A stretch of 5,824 nt of DNA from Rhodospirillales bacterium RIFCSPLOWO2_12_FULL_67_15 (GTDB taxonomy: Bacteria; Pseudomonadota; Alphaproteobacteria; Rhodospirillales; 2-12-FULL-67-15). The notes under the pieces are model-generated. The model was not told the DNA's origin, ran no database searches, and was given only the letters and a program-made list of their open reading frames with translations. Of this stretch, positions 1 to 5,824 are shown piece after piece. Within the stretch, counting starts at the first letter, position 1, and every line of letters starts with the position of its first letter. Location of the stretch: NCBI GenBank assembly GCA_001830475.1, contig MIAC01000106.1, positions 1 to 5,824 on the forward strand. Reading direction: 5' to 3'. The translations under genes were made by a program, and so were the position numbers.

Positions 1-26
1 GTTCCGTTCCGGAGAGGTCCGCATGA
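1..26 (+). CDS. Possible 3' end of an upstream gene (partial)
   Basis: One reading frame is open from the left edge of the window and ends at the TGA at 24-26, giving a C-terminus of about S-V-P-E-R-S-A. That stop overlaps the ATG at 23 as ATGA, the usual arrangement for translationally coupled genes in one operon. Only a few codons are visible, so the product cannot be identified. In carnitine catabolism an L-carnitine dehydrogenase often precedes or is fused to this type of thioesterase, but that link is inference only. A chance stop in a non-coding frame is equally possible. Confidence 0.3.
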
Positions 27-523
27 CCCAGACTTCGCCCGCCACTCTCGTGCCGCCGCTCGCGCCCCATTCGGAAACCGTGCGCCCGGAATGGGTCGAC
101 TACAACGGCCACATGAATGTCGCCTCCTACGTGCTCGTCTTCGACCACGCCACCGACGCCCTCCTCGACGCGATCGGCATCGGCGAGGCCTACCGGCGCG
201 CGGGCGGATCGTTCTTCATCGTCGAGGCCCACATCGCCTACCGGCGCGAGCTCCGCGCCGGCGATCCGGTGCGGATCGAAACCCAAATCCTCGGTCACGA
301 CGACAAGCGGCTGCACGCGTATCTCAGCATGGTCCACGGAGAAAGCGGGGAACTCGCCGCCACCTACGAGATTCTCGGCCTGCACGTGGATTTGAAATCG
401 CGCCGGGCGGCGCCGTTCCCCGCGCCCGCGCGCGAGCGAATCCAGGCACTCGCCGCCCTACATGCCTCTCGGCCCCGGCCGGCCGACGCCGGGCGGGGGA
501 TCGGCCTCGGTTCGCGCCGCTGA
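23..523 (+). CDS. Hotdog-fold acyl-CoA thioesterase (betainyl-CoA thioesterase-like)
   Basis: A 166-residue cytoplasmic protein of the 4-hydroxybenzoyl-CoA thioesterase family, predicted to hydrolyse an acyl-CoA to free acid and CoA. The N-terminal motif VDYNGHMN (residues 25-32) is the family active-site signature, and Asp26 matches the catalytic Asp of 4-hydroxybenzoyl-CoA thioesterase. The stretch EAHIAYRREL (68-77) followed by AGDPVRIETQ (79-88) and GHDDKRLH (91-98) is typical of the thioesterases that accompany, or are fused to, L-carnitine dehydrogenase. Betainyl-CoA is therefore the best substrate guess, not a proven one. The core ends near residue 140; the last ~20 residues are Arg/Gly/Pro-rich and probably disordered. 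The start is supported by GGAGAGG at 11-17, five bases before the ATG, and by the ATGA overlap with a possible upstream gene. No signal peptide or membrane segment is visible. The next gene, a phosphate sensor kinase, has no metabolic link to it, so it probably marks the end of a different gene group. Confidence 0.85.
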   Translation: MTQTSPATLVPPLAPHSETVRPEWVDYNGHMNVASYVLVFDHATDALLDAIGIGEAYRRAGGSFFIVEAHIAYRRELRAGDPVRIETQILGHDDKRLHAYLSMVHGESGELAATYEILGLHVDLKSRRAAPFPAPARERIQALAALHASRPRPADAGRGIGLGSRR

Positions 524-568
524 ACGCAGCACCTTGCCGAGCGATGCGCACTCTGGCAGCCTCGGGGA

Positions 569-1627
569 ATGCTTGAAATCACGATCGCCATTCTCGATGG
601 CTTGCCGGATCCGGTCCTGCTGGTGAATTCGCGCCGAGCCGTGGTCGCGGCCAACCGGGCGGCGCGCGAGCTGTTCGTCGCCCCGATGGTCGGCAACGAT
701 CTCGCGGTGGCGTTGCGCCACCCCGCGGCGCTCGAGGCGGTGGACGCCGTCGTGCGCGGGGCGACGGTGCGCGAAGCCGAAGTCACCTTGCCCGCGCCCG
801 GTTCGCCCAGTTATCGCCTGATCGCGGCCGCCGTCCGCGGCGACGAAGGGCGCGGCGCCGACTGGCCCGCCGCGGTCGTCACGCTGCAAGACCTCACCGC
901 CGCCCGCCTCACCGAACGGATGCGCGCCGACTTCATCGCCAACGCCTCCCACGAACTGCGCTCGCCGCTCGCCTCGCTGGTCGGGTTCATCGAGACCCTC
1001 AAGGGCCCGGCCAAGGAGGACGCGGAAGCGCGCGAGCGCTTCCTCGACATCATGCATACCGAAGCCACGCGCATGGCCCGCCTGATCGACGACCTGCTCT
1101 CGCTTTCGCGCGTCGAGATCGAGGAGCGCGTCCCGCCGCGCGACGCGGTCGACCTCGCAGGGGTGATTCGCGGCACGATCGATTTGCTCTCGATGCGCGC
1201 GGCGGAACGTAACGTCGCGCTCGAACTCGATTGCCCGGCCGGCGTGCCAAGCGTGCTCGGCGACGCCGATCAGCTCGCCCAGGTTTTCCGCAACCTGATC
1301 GAGAACGCCATCCGCTACGGCCGCGCCGGCGGGCGCGTCGCCGTCTCGTTGCGCGCGGTCGAGCGCATCCCGGAGCGCGGCGTCCCCGGCGTCGCCGCAA
1401 GCGTGGCCGACGAAGGCGAGGGCATCCCGCCCGACGCGCTTCCGCGCCTGACCGAACGCTTCTTCCGGGTCGACAAGGCGCGCTCCAAGGCGCTCGGCAG
1501 CACCGGGCTCGGGCTCGCCATCGTCAAGCACATCGTCGGCCGCCACCGCGGCCGCCTCGCGATCGAAAGCAAGCTCGGCCAGGGCAGCCGCTTCACGGTG
1601 TTCATTCCCGCGGCGTCGCCCCGGTAG
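569..1627 (+). CDS. phoR: PhoR-type sensor histidine kinase lacking membrane segments
   Basis: A 352-residue kinase predicted to phosphorylate the response regulator PhoB when phosphate is scarce. Domain order: a PAS-like fold at residues 5-110 (starting ILDGLPDPVLLVN), a HisKA dimerisation domain at about 115-182 with H-box ASHELRSP (phosphoacceptor His128), then a HATPase_c domain at about 230-348. The ATPase domain shows the N-box NLIENA (242-247), G1 box DEGEG (281-285), F-box RFF (297-299) and G2 box GSTGLGLA (310-317), so every catalytic motif is present. The phoR name rests on the H-box type and on pstS, pstC and pstA following directly. Unlike E. coli PhoR it has no N-terminal membrane helices: the PAS region begins at residue ~5. 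The start is well fixed, since ATG 569 is the only ATG, GTG or TTG after the in-frame TGA at 521-523. Its ribosome site is poor, with GGGGA abutting the ATG. How it reaches the membrane-bound Pst complex is unknown; PhoU is a plausible bridge. Confidence 0.88.
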   Translation: MLEITIAILDGLPDPVLLVNSRRAVVAANRAARELFVAPMVGNDLAVALRHPAALEAVDAVVRGATVREAEVTLPAPGSPSYRLIAAAVRGDEGRGADWPAAVVTLQDLTAARLTERMRADFIANASHELRSPLASLVGFIETLKGPAKEDAEARERFLDIMHTEATRMARLIDDLLSLSRVEIEERVPPRDAVDLAGVIRGTIDLLSMRAAERNVALELDCPAGVPSVLGDADQLAQVFRNLIENAIRYGRAGGRVAVSLRAVERIPERGVPGVAASVADEGEGIPPDALPRLTERFFRVDKARSKALGSTGLGLAIVKHIVGRHRGRLAIESKLGQGSRFTVFIPAASPR

Positions 1628-1675
1628 GGGCGCGTCATTCAATGCGCGCGGGGATTCGCCCGCGCGCCGCGCCCC
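1627..1675 (+). terminator. Two-part GC-rich hairpin over the phoR stop codon
   Basis: Two perfect stems stack on each other. The inner stem pairs GCGCGCGGG (1644-1652) with CCCGCGCGC (1659-1667) around the loop GATTCG. The outer stem pairs GGGGCGCG (1627-1634) with CGCGCCCC (1668-1675), and the two join without a gap on the 3' side. The nine bases 1635-1643 bulge out on the 5' side. The outer stem begins at the last base of the phoR TAG. No T-run follows, so this is not a classic intrinsic terminator. It may be a weak terminator, a pause site, or a block against 3' decay that separates phoR from pstS. The pairing is seen directly; the role is inferred. Confidence 0.5.
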
Positions 1676-1716
1676 GCCGCGACCACGGAATTTCCTTAAG
1701 AATCAATCTGTTATCG

Positions 1717-1745
1717 CCGTCACAAAAGTTTCATTTGCGGGTCAC
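1717..1745 (+). promoter_or_regulatory. Pho box array (PhoB operator) upstream of pstS
   Basis: Three 7-base half-sites lie at exact 11-bp steps: CCGTCAC (1717-1723), GTTTCAT (1728-1734) and GGGTCAC (1739-1745). The first two with their AAAA spacer form CCGTCACAAAAGTTTCAT, which matches the consensus CTGTCAT-AAAA-CTGTCAT at 14 of 18 positions. The third half-site keeps GTCAC. PhoB binds such direct repeats as head-to-tail dimers and usually takes the place of a -35 element. The array lies 75 bases before the pstS start and points the same way, so it should drive phosphate-starvation transcription of pstS and probably pstC and pstA. No convincing -10 is seen: TATCGT at 1767-1772 is the best match to TATAAT but sits further downstream than usual, and CACGAT at 1743-1748 is weak. 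Confidence 0.75.
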
Positions 1746-1819
1746 GATGGCGCCGCCGCCGCGACCTATCGTGCGCGCTCGACAGCAACGAAAAACATTT
1801 TGACGGAGCAAATCTCCAG

Positions 1820-2815
1820 ATGACACGCGCTTTTGCCCACACCATGACCGCCGGCCTGCTGGCCGCGGCGCTGACCGGAACCACATTGGGAATCGCCGCC
1901 GCCGAGGCTCCTTCCCTCGACCCCAAGCTCGCCGAATACAAGTCGGTGAGCGGCGTTTCCGGCAGCCTCAAGTCGATCGGCTCGGATACCCTCAACAATC
2001 TGATGACGCTCTGGGCCGAGGGCTTCAAGTCCGCCTACCCCAACGTCAAGATCGAGATCGAGGGCAAGGGTTCCTCGACCGCGCCGCCGGCCCTGATCGC
2101 CGGCACCGCTCAATTCGGCCCGATGTCGCGGCCGATGAAGGGCAAGGAAGTGGAATACTTCGAGAAGAAGTTCGGTTACAAGCCGATCCCGATCCGCAGC
2201 GCGGTCGACGCACTCGCCGTGTTCGTCCATAAGGACAACCCGATCAAGTGCCTGACGCTGCAGCAGGTGGACGCGATCTTCTCCAAGACGCGCAAGGGCG
2301 GCGGCGAGAAGGACGTGACGACTTGGGGCCAGCTCGGGCTGACCGGCGAATGGGCGGGCCGGCCGATCTCCCTCTACGGCCGCAACTCGGCCTCCGGCAC
2401 CTACGGCTATTTCAAGGAGGTCGCGCTGTTCAACGGCGACTACAAGGATTCGGTCAAGGAGCAGCCGGGCTCGTCCACGGTCGTCCAGGGGGTCGCCACC
2501 GACAAGGGCGCGATCGGCTATTCCGGCATCGGCTACAGGACCGCCGACGTGCGCGCGGTGCCGCTCGCGGCCAAGACGGGCGCCGAGTGCTTCGACGCCA
2601 ACGCCGACAACGCCTACGCCGGCGATTATCCGCTCGCCCGCTTCCTCTACGTCTACGTCAACGTCAACCCGAACCAGCCGCTCGATCCGCTCCGGGCCGA
2701 ATTCATCCGCTTCGTCTATTCCAAGCAGGGTCAACAGGCGGTGTTGAAGGACGGTTACTTCCCGATCACCGCCGGTATCGTCGAAGAGGACCTGAAAACC
2801 ATGCGTCTCAGGTAG
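1820..2815 (+). CDS. pstS: PstS periplasmic phosphate-binding protein
   Basis: A 331-residue secreted protein that binds inorganic phosphate and delivers it to the PstC-PstA channel. Residues 1-29 look like a Sec signal peptide: Arg3, a hydrophobic stretch over 8-26, and an Ala-rich end (IAAAEA) giving cleavage around residue 28-30. The mature part is a two-lobed PBP-like fold. Candidate phosphate-contacting segments are GSDTL (54-58), GKGSST (82-87), GPMSRPM (100-106) and GRNSASGT (187-194). In the last, Arg188, Ser192, Gly193 and Thr194 match the spacing of E. coli PstS Arg135, Ser139, Gly140 and Thr141. It belongs to the GSDTL branch seen with long-form PstC and PstA in pseudomonads and alphaproteobacteria. 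Two Cys (144 and 257) could form a disulfide. The start has GGAG at 1805-1808, an 11-base spacing that is slightly long. A Pho box lies upstream, and a strong hairpin follows the stop and separates it from pstC. Confidence 0.94.
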   Translation: MTRAFAHTMTAGLLAAALTGTTLGIAAAEAPSLDPKLAEYKSVSGVSGSLKSIGSDTLNNLMTLWAEGFKSAYPNVKIEIEGKGSSTAPPALIAGTAQFGPMSRPMKGKEVEYFEKKFGYKPIPIRSAVDALAVFVHKDNPIKCLTLQQVDAIFSKTRKGGGEKDVTTWGQLGLTGEWAGRPISLYGRNSASGTYGYFKEVALFNGDYKDSVKEQPGSSTVVQGVATDKGAIGYSGIGYRTADVRAVPLAAKTGAECFDANADNAYAGDYPLARFLYVYVNVNPNQPLDPLRAEFIRFVYSKQGQQAVLKDGYFPITAGIVEEDLKTMRLR

Positions 2816-2850
2816 GGTTAGCGCAGAGTCCGTTTCCCGATCCGGCCTTC

Positions 2851-2879
2851 CGGCCGGGACGCCCGCGGCGTCCCGGCCG
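2851..2879 (+). terminator. Strong hairpin in the pstS-pstC gap (partial terminator or mRNA stabiliser)
   Basis: A perfect 13-bp stem with a three-base loop: CGGCCGGGACGCC (2851-2863), loop CGC, and GGCGTCCCGGCC followed by G (2867-2879). It starts 35 bases after the pstS stop. A T-rich stretch, TGTTTTGTT (2893-2901), lies 13 bases beyond the stem, too far for an ideal intrinsic terminator. A smaller rival hairpin, CCGGCC (2842-2847) with GGCCGG (2852-2857), would exclude the large stem. Between a highly needed binding protein and its permease, such stems commonly cause partial termination or protect the upstream transcript. The structure is plain in the sequence; the function is inferred. 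Confidence 0.6.
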
Positions 2880-2913
2880 CGAAGGCGTGGGCTGTTTTGT
2901 TCGAACGTGAACG

Positions 2914-5559
2914 ATGATGAGCGAAGAATTTCCCGGTTCCGGCCGCACCCGCCGCGATCGCGCGACCCGGCATTCGGTGCTGATCGCCGACCGCGCCGCC
3001 GACTGGCTCATCCGCGTCGGCGGCATCGGCGTGATATTGGCGGTGTTCGCCATCGTCGTCTTTCTCGCCCACGTGGTCGTGCCGCTGTTCGAAGGCGGGC
3101 GCGTCCTCGCCGAGCGTTCGGCGGCGCTGCCGCCCGGAGAGGCGCGCGCGCTCGCGGTCTGGCTGGACGAAGCCAAGACGGTCGCCGCCGCTCTCCGCGA
3201 GACCGGCGAAGTGTCCGTCGTCCACCTCGCGAGCGGCCGCGCGCTGCCTTCCGCCCGGTTCGATTTCGGCGCGGCGCGGCCGACGGCGTTCGGGCGCACG
3301 ATCGCGGGCAGCGACGTCGCCTTCGGCTTCGCCGATGGAACGGTGCGACTCGGACGGATCGAGATCGAAATCGCGGTCCTGCCGGGGAGCGCGGTTCCGG
3401 CGGACGCGGAACGGCTTGGCCCCGACGCCTTCACCGACGGCCAGGCGGTCTACGCGCGCGTGCCCGGCGATCAGGTTCGCAAGGTTTCCGTCGCCGTCCG
3501 CCTCGATCCGCCCCGGGAGATCGCGCCGGGCAAGGCCATCGTCGCGGTGGACTTGCGCCGCGGCGGCACGGCCGAGCGGCCGACCGAAGCCTTCGTCACC
3601 GTCGATGCCGAGGGCGTGCCGCGCGTGAGTCATACGGAATCCAGGCGCAACATCCTCACCGGCCAGGTTCGCAAGACCGTCTCGACCGCGGCCTTGCCCG
3701 CGCTGCCTGCGGGCACGGCGGTCGCGGGCGCGCTCATGACCGAAACCGCCGACCAGGTGCTCGTCGCCGACCGGACCGGCACCGTTTTCCGCTACGACAC
3801 GCGCGATCTCGCCCAGCCGGCACTCGCGGAAACCCGCCGCCTGCTCTCGGGCGACGTCCGTTTGGGCGTTTTCGGCTTCCTGATCGGCGAGCAGTCCCTG
3901 GTCGTCGGCGCCTCGGACGGCGCGGTCGACATCTACTTCCGCCTGCCGCGCGAAGGCGCCGACACCGCCGACGGCCACGCTCTCGTGCGCGCGCACGCGC
4001 TCGAGCGTCAGCCGGCAGGAATCGTCGCGCTGGCCGTAAGCCAACGGGCCAAGACCTTCGCCACCGCCGATGCCGCCGGCCACGTCTGGCTGCGCCATTC
4101 CACCAGCGAACAGACCCTGCTGCAAACGCGCGTCGCGGCGGCGAATCCCGCCGCGCATAATCAGGGCGCATCGGCGGCCGTCGCCGCGCTCGCGCTCGGC
4201 CCCCGCGACGACGGGATCGCCGCGCTCACGCAAGAGTCGCTTGTGTCCTGGGACATCGACGCGCCGCACCCCGAGACGACGTGGGCGACCGTCTTCGGCC
4301 GTGTCTGGTACGAAGGCTATCCGCAGCCCGGGTTCACCTGGCAATCGTCCTCGGGCACGGACAGCTTCGAGCCCAAGCTTTCCCTCGTGCCGCTGATCTT
4401 CGGCACGTTCAAGGCGACCCTCTATTCGCTGCTGTTCGCGGTGCCGGTCGCGATTCTCGCCGCCATCTATACCTCGGAGTTCGTGCATCACTCGGTGCGC
4501 GCCGTGGTCAAGCCGGTGATGGAGATGATGGCGTCGTTGCCCTCGGTGGTGCTCGGGTTCATCGCCGCGCTGGTGCTGGCGCCTCTGGTCGAGACTTGGA
4601 TCGCCGCCGTGATCCTGGCCGTTCTCCTGATGCCGTTCGCCCTCCTCGCCGGGGCGATGGCGTGGCAGGCGCTGCCGCAAGCGCGCGCGATCCGCTACGG
4701 CGGCCTGCCGAAGTTCGCGCTGATGTTCGCCGCCCTCGCTGCCGCCGCGCTCGCGGCCTATGGACTCGCGCCGGCGTTCGAATCGATCTTCTTCGCCGGC
4801 GACTTCAAGGCCTGGACCGGAGGCAAGGTCGGAGCGGAGGAACCGTTCCTGGCGGTCATCCTGTGGCCGGTTGTCTTCGTCGCCGTCGGCCTCGCTGAGG
4901 TGCGGCTCGCGAGCCCTGTCACCGGAGCGGCGTGGCGCGAACGCCTGCGCCGGCTTCCCCGCGAGCGGGCCGGCGCGATCGAAGGCATACATTTCGCGGT
5001 TATGATTGCGATCGCGGGCGCGCTGGCGTTCGCGCTCGCGGGCGTGCTGGGCGCCGCCGGCGTCGGCCTCCGGGGAACGATGGTGGACACCTACGTCCAG
5101 CGCAACGCCTTCATCGTCGGCTTCGCCATGGGCTTCGCCGTGATCCCGATCATCTACACCATCGCCGAGGACGCGCTCAATTCGGTGCCCGAGCATCTGC
5201 GCGCCGCCAGCCTCGCCTGCGGCGCGACGCCGTGGCAGACGGCGGTGCGCGTCATCCTGCCGACCGCGATCAGCGGCGTCTTCGCCGCGGTGATGGTGGG
5301 CATGGGCCGCGCCGTCGGCGAGACGATGATCGTCGTCATGGCCGCCGGCAACACGCCGATCCTGGACATGAACATCTTCGACGGCCTCAGGGCGCTGTCC
5401 GCCAACATCGCGGTCGAGCTGCCCGAAGCGGTCCGCGACGGTACCCTCTACCGGATGCTGTTCCTCGCCGCCATGGCGCTGTTCGTGATGACGTTCGTCG
5501 TCAACACCTTGGCCGAGATCGTCCGCTTGCGCTTCCGCAAGCGCGCGGCGCAACTGTGA
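2914..5559 (+). CDS. pstC: Long-form PstC phosphate permease with periplasmic propeller-like domain
   Basis: An 881-residue inner-membrane permease of the phosphate ABC transporter, far longer than the ~320-residue E. coli PstC. After a basic N-terminus (RTRRDR, 11-16) comes helix 1 at about 32-58. Residues 60-490 form a soluble region with repeated WD40-like strands, for example VAFGFADGTVRLGRI (135-149), QVLVADRTGTVFRYD (281-295), LVVGASDGAVDIYF (329-342) and TFATADAAGHVWLR (381-394). The channel domain follows with helices near 491-519, 540-559, 562-585, 600-620, 645-662, 692-716, 731-751, 789-810 and 845-868. The EAA loop that contacts the ATPase is at 752-788 (EDALNSVPEHLRAAS...GATPW...LPTAISG). 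Counting helices puts that loop and the basic segment 675-685 in the cytoplasm and the propeller-like region in the periplasm, where it could meet PstS. Pseudomonad PstC has a similar long architecture, and COG4590-type permeases are the nearest family I recall. The in-frame TGA at 2908-2910 limits the start to ATG 2914 or 2917. No clear ribosome site precedes it. Confidence 0.9.
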   Translation: MMSEEFPGSGRTRRDRATRHSVLIADRAADWLIRVGGIGVILAVFAIVVFLAHVVVPLFEGGRVLAERSAALPPGEARALAVWLDEAKTVAAALRETGEVSVVHLASGRALPSARFDFGAARPTAFGRTIAGSDVAFGFADGTVRLGRIEIEIAVLPGSAVPADAERLGPDAFTDGQAVYARVPGDQVRKVSVAVRLDPPREIAPGKAIVAVDLRRGGTAERPTEAFVTVDAEGVPRVSHTESRRNILTGQVRKTVSTAALPALPAGTAVAGALMTETADQVLVADRTGTVFRYDTRDLAQPALAETRRLLSGDVRLGVFGFLIGEQSLVVGASDGAVDIYFRLPREGADTADGHALVRAHALERQPAGIVALAVSQRAKTFATADAAGHVWLRHSTSEQTLLQTRVAAANPAAHNQGASAAVAALALGPRDDGIAALTQESLVSWDIDAPHPETTWATVFGRVWYEGYPQPGFTWQSSSGTDSFEPKLSLVPLIFGTFKATLYSLLFAVPVAILAAIYTSEFVHHSVRAVVKPVMEMMASLPSVVLGFIAALVLAPLVETWIAAVILAVLLMPFALLAGAMAWQALPQARAIRYGGLPKFALMFAALAAAALAAYGLAPAFESIFFAGDFKAWTGGKVGAEEPFLAVILWPVVFVAVGLAEVRLASPVTGAAWRERLRRLPRERAGAIEGIHFAVMIAIAGALAFALAGVLGAAGVGLRGTMVDTYVQRNAFIVGFAMGFAVIPIIYTIAEDALNSVPEHLRAASLACGATPWQTAVRVILPTAISGVFAAVMVGMGRAVGETMIVVMAAGNTPILDMNIFDGLRALSANIAVELPEAVRDGTLYRMLFLAAMALFVMTFVVNTLAEIVRLRFRKRAAQL

Positions 5560-5575
5560 GGGGCGAAGGCACGCC

Positions 5576-5824
5576 ATGCCCGACACCGCGGCTCCCTCCT
5601 TCCCCTCGGCTTCCCGCCGGACCGTCGCGTCTGCCAGCCTTCCGGCTCCCCGCCTGCGCGCCGCCGATCTCGGCGCCCAAGGCGAGCCCTTTCTTTGGAT
5701 GCTGGGCGGCGCGCTCGCGTTCGGCGTCCTGATGGTGATCGGATTCCTCGCCCTCGTGATGTGGAACGGGCTGGTCACCTTCGTTCCGCGCGAGATCGCG
5801 GTGGTCACGCTCGCGGATGGCGGC
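5576..5824 (+). CDS. pstA: PstA phosphate permease, N-terminal part (cut by window end)
   Basis: The first 83 codons of an open frame running off the right edge. The start ATG is 16 bases after the pstC stop, preceded by GAGGGG (5558-5563) and GAAGG (5565-5569), a much better ribosome site than that of pstC. The protein opens with about 37 Ala/Pro/Ser/Arg-rich residues. The segment GEPFLWMLGGALAFG (36-50) leads into one membrane helix at about 41-64, then WNGLVTFVPREI and a short strand ending LADGG. This pattern matches the start of long-form PstA proteins, which like the PstC here carry an extracytoplasmic domain after helix 1. PstA would pair with PstC to form the phosphate channel. The EAA loop and the rest of the channel lie outside the window, so the call rests on the N-terminus and gene order. 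Confidence 0.82.
   Translation, partial: MPDTAAPSFPSASRRTVASASLPAPRLRAADLGAQGEPFLWMLGGALAFGVLMVIGFLALVMWNGLVTFVPREIAVVTLADGG

Noticed and set aside
474..493. Inverted repeat CCCGGC/GCCGGG at the 3' end of the thioesterase gene
   Set aside because: It is only six base pairs within a very GC-rich coding tail, has no T-run, and lies before the stop codon, so chance is the simplest explanation.
458..1642. A 394-codon open frame on the minus strand across phoR
   Set aside because: The plus strand holds every histidine-kinase motif in order. The minus frame is compositionally biased and matches no family I know.
1766..2734. A 322-codon open frame on the minus strand across pstS
   Set aside because: It is a shadow of pstS codon use, is rich in Arg, Gly and Val, and lacks domain signals.
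2907..4160. A GTG-started 417-codon plus-strand frame overlapping pstC
   Set aside because: The product is mostly Arg, Gly, Ala and Pro, as expected from an out-of-frame reading of a GC-rich gene.
2818..5808. A 996-codon open frame on the minus strand across all of pstC
   Set aside because: It mirrors the GC-rich third positions of pstC. Its translation is a low-complexity mix of Arg, Asp, Glu, Gly and His with no recognisable domain, while the plus-strand frame has clear helices and an EAA loop.
1..5824. CRISPR array, tRNA or rRNA gene, insertion sequence or phage genes
   Set aside because: I saw no spaced repeats, no cloverleaf or rRNA-like stretch, and no transposase or integrase motifs on either strand. 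The window is almost fully taken up by the genes listed.

Overview
The window is GC-rich throughout, with G or C at most third codon positions. It carries the start of a phosphate-uptake and phosphate-sensing cluster of the kind found in alphaproteobacteria: a PhoR-type histidine kinase, then pstS, pstC and the beginning of pstA, all on the + strand. The kinase H-box region, the long-form PstC and PstA, and a carnitine-type thioesterase upstream suggest an alphaproteobacterium (Rhodospirillales- or Rhizobiales-like). I cannot name a species from the sequence alone.

Layout. Bases 1-26 may hold the last codons of an unseen upstream gene, ending in an ATGA overlap with the next start. 23-523 encodes a hotdog-fold acyl-CoA thioesterase resembling betainyl-CoA thioesterase of carnitine catabolism. 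After 45 nt comes a PAS-HisKA-HATPase kinase (569-1627, phoR-like) that has no membrane anchor. A 192-nt gap follows. It opens with a strong two-part hairpin over the phoR stop and then holds three Pho-box half-sites at exact 11-bp steps (1717-1745), which should make pstS a PhoB-dependent transcription start. pstS (1820-2815) encodes a secreted phosphate-binding protein. A 98-nt gap with a perfect 13-bp stem (2851-2879) separates it from pstC (2914-5559). pstC encodes an 881-residue permease with a large, probably periplasmic, WD40/beta-propeller-like domain between its first and second membrane helices. pstA starts at 5576 and runs off the window.

How the parts fit. PstS captures phosphate in the periplasm and passes it to the PstC-PstA channel, which is powered by PstB (expected downstream, not seen). 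The transporter reports phosphate status, usually through PhoU, to PhoR, which phosphorylates PhoB. PhoB then binds the Pho boxes before pstS and closes the loop. The hairpin after pstS fits the usual need for much more PstS than permease. The thioesterase has no evident link to phosphate and probably belongs to the preceding gene group.

The system is recognisable rather than wholly new. The features most worth a second look are the propeller-bearing permease, the apparently soluble PhoR, and the three-half-site Pho operator.
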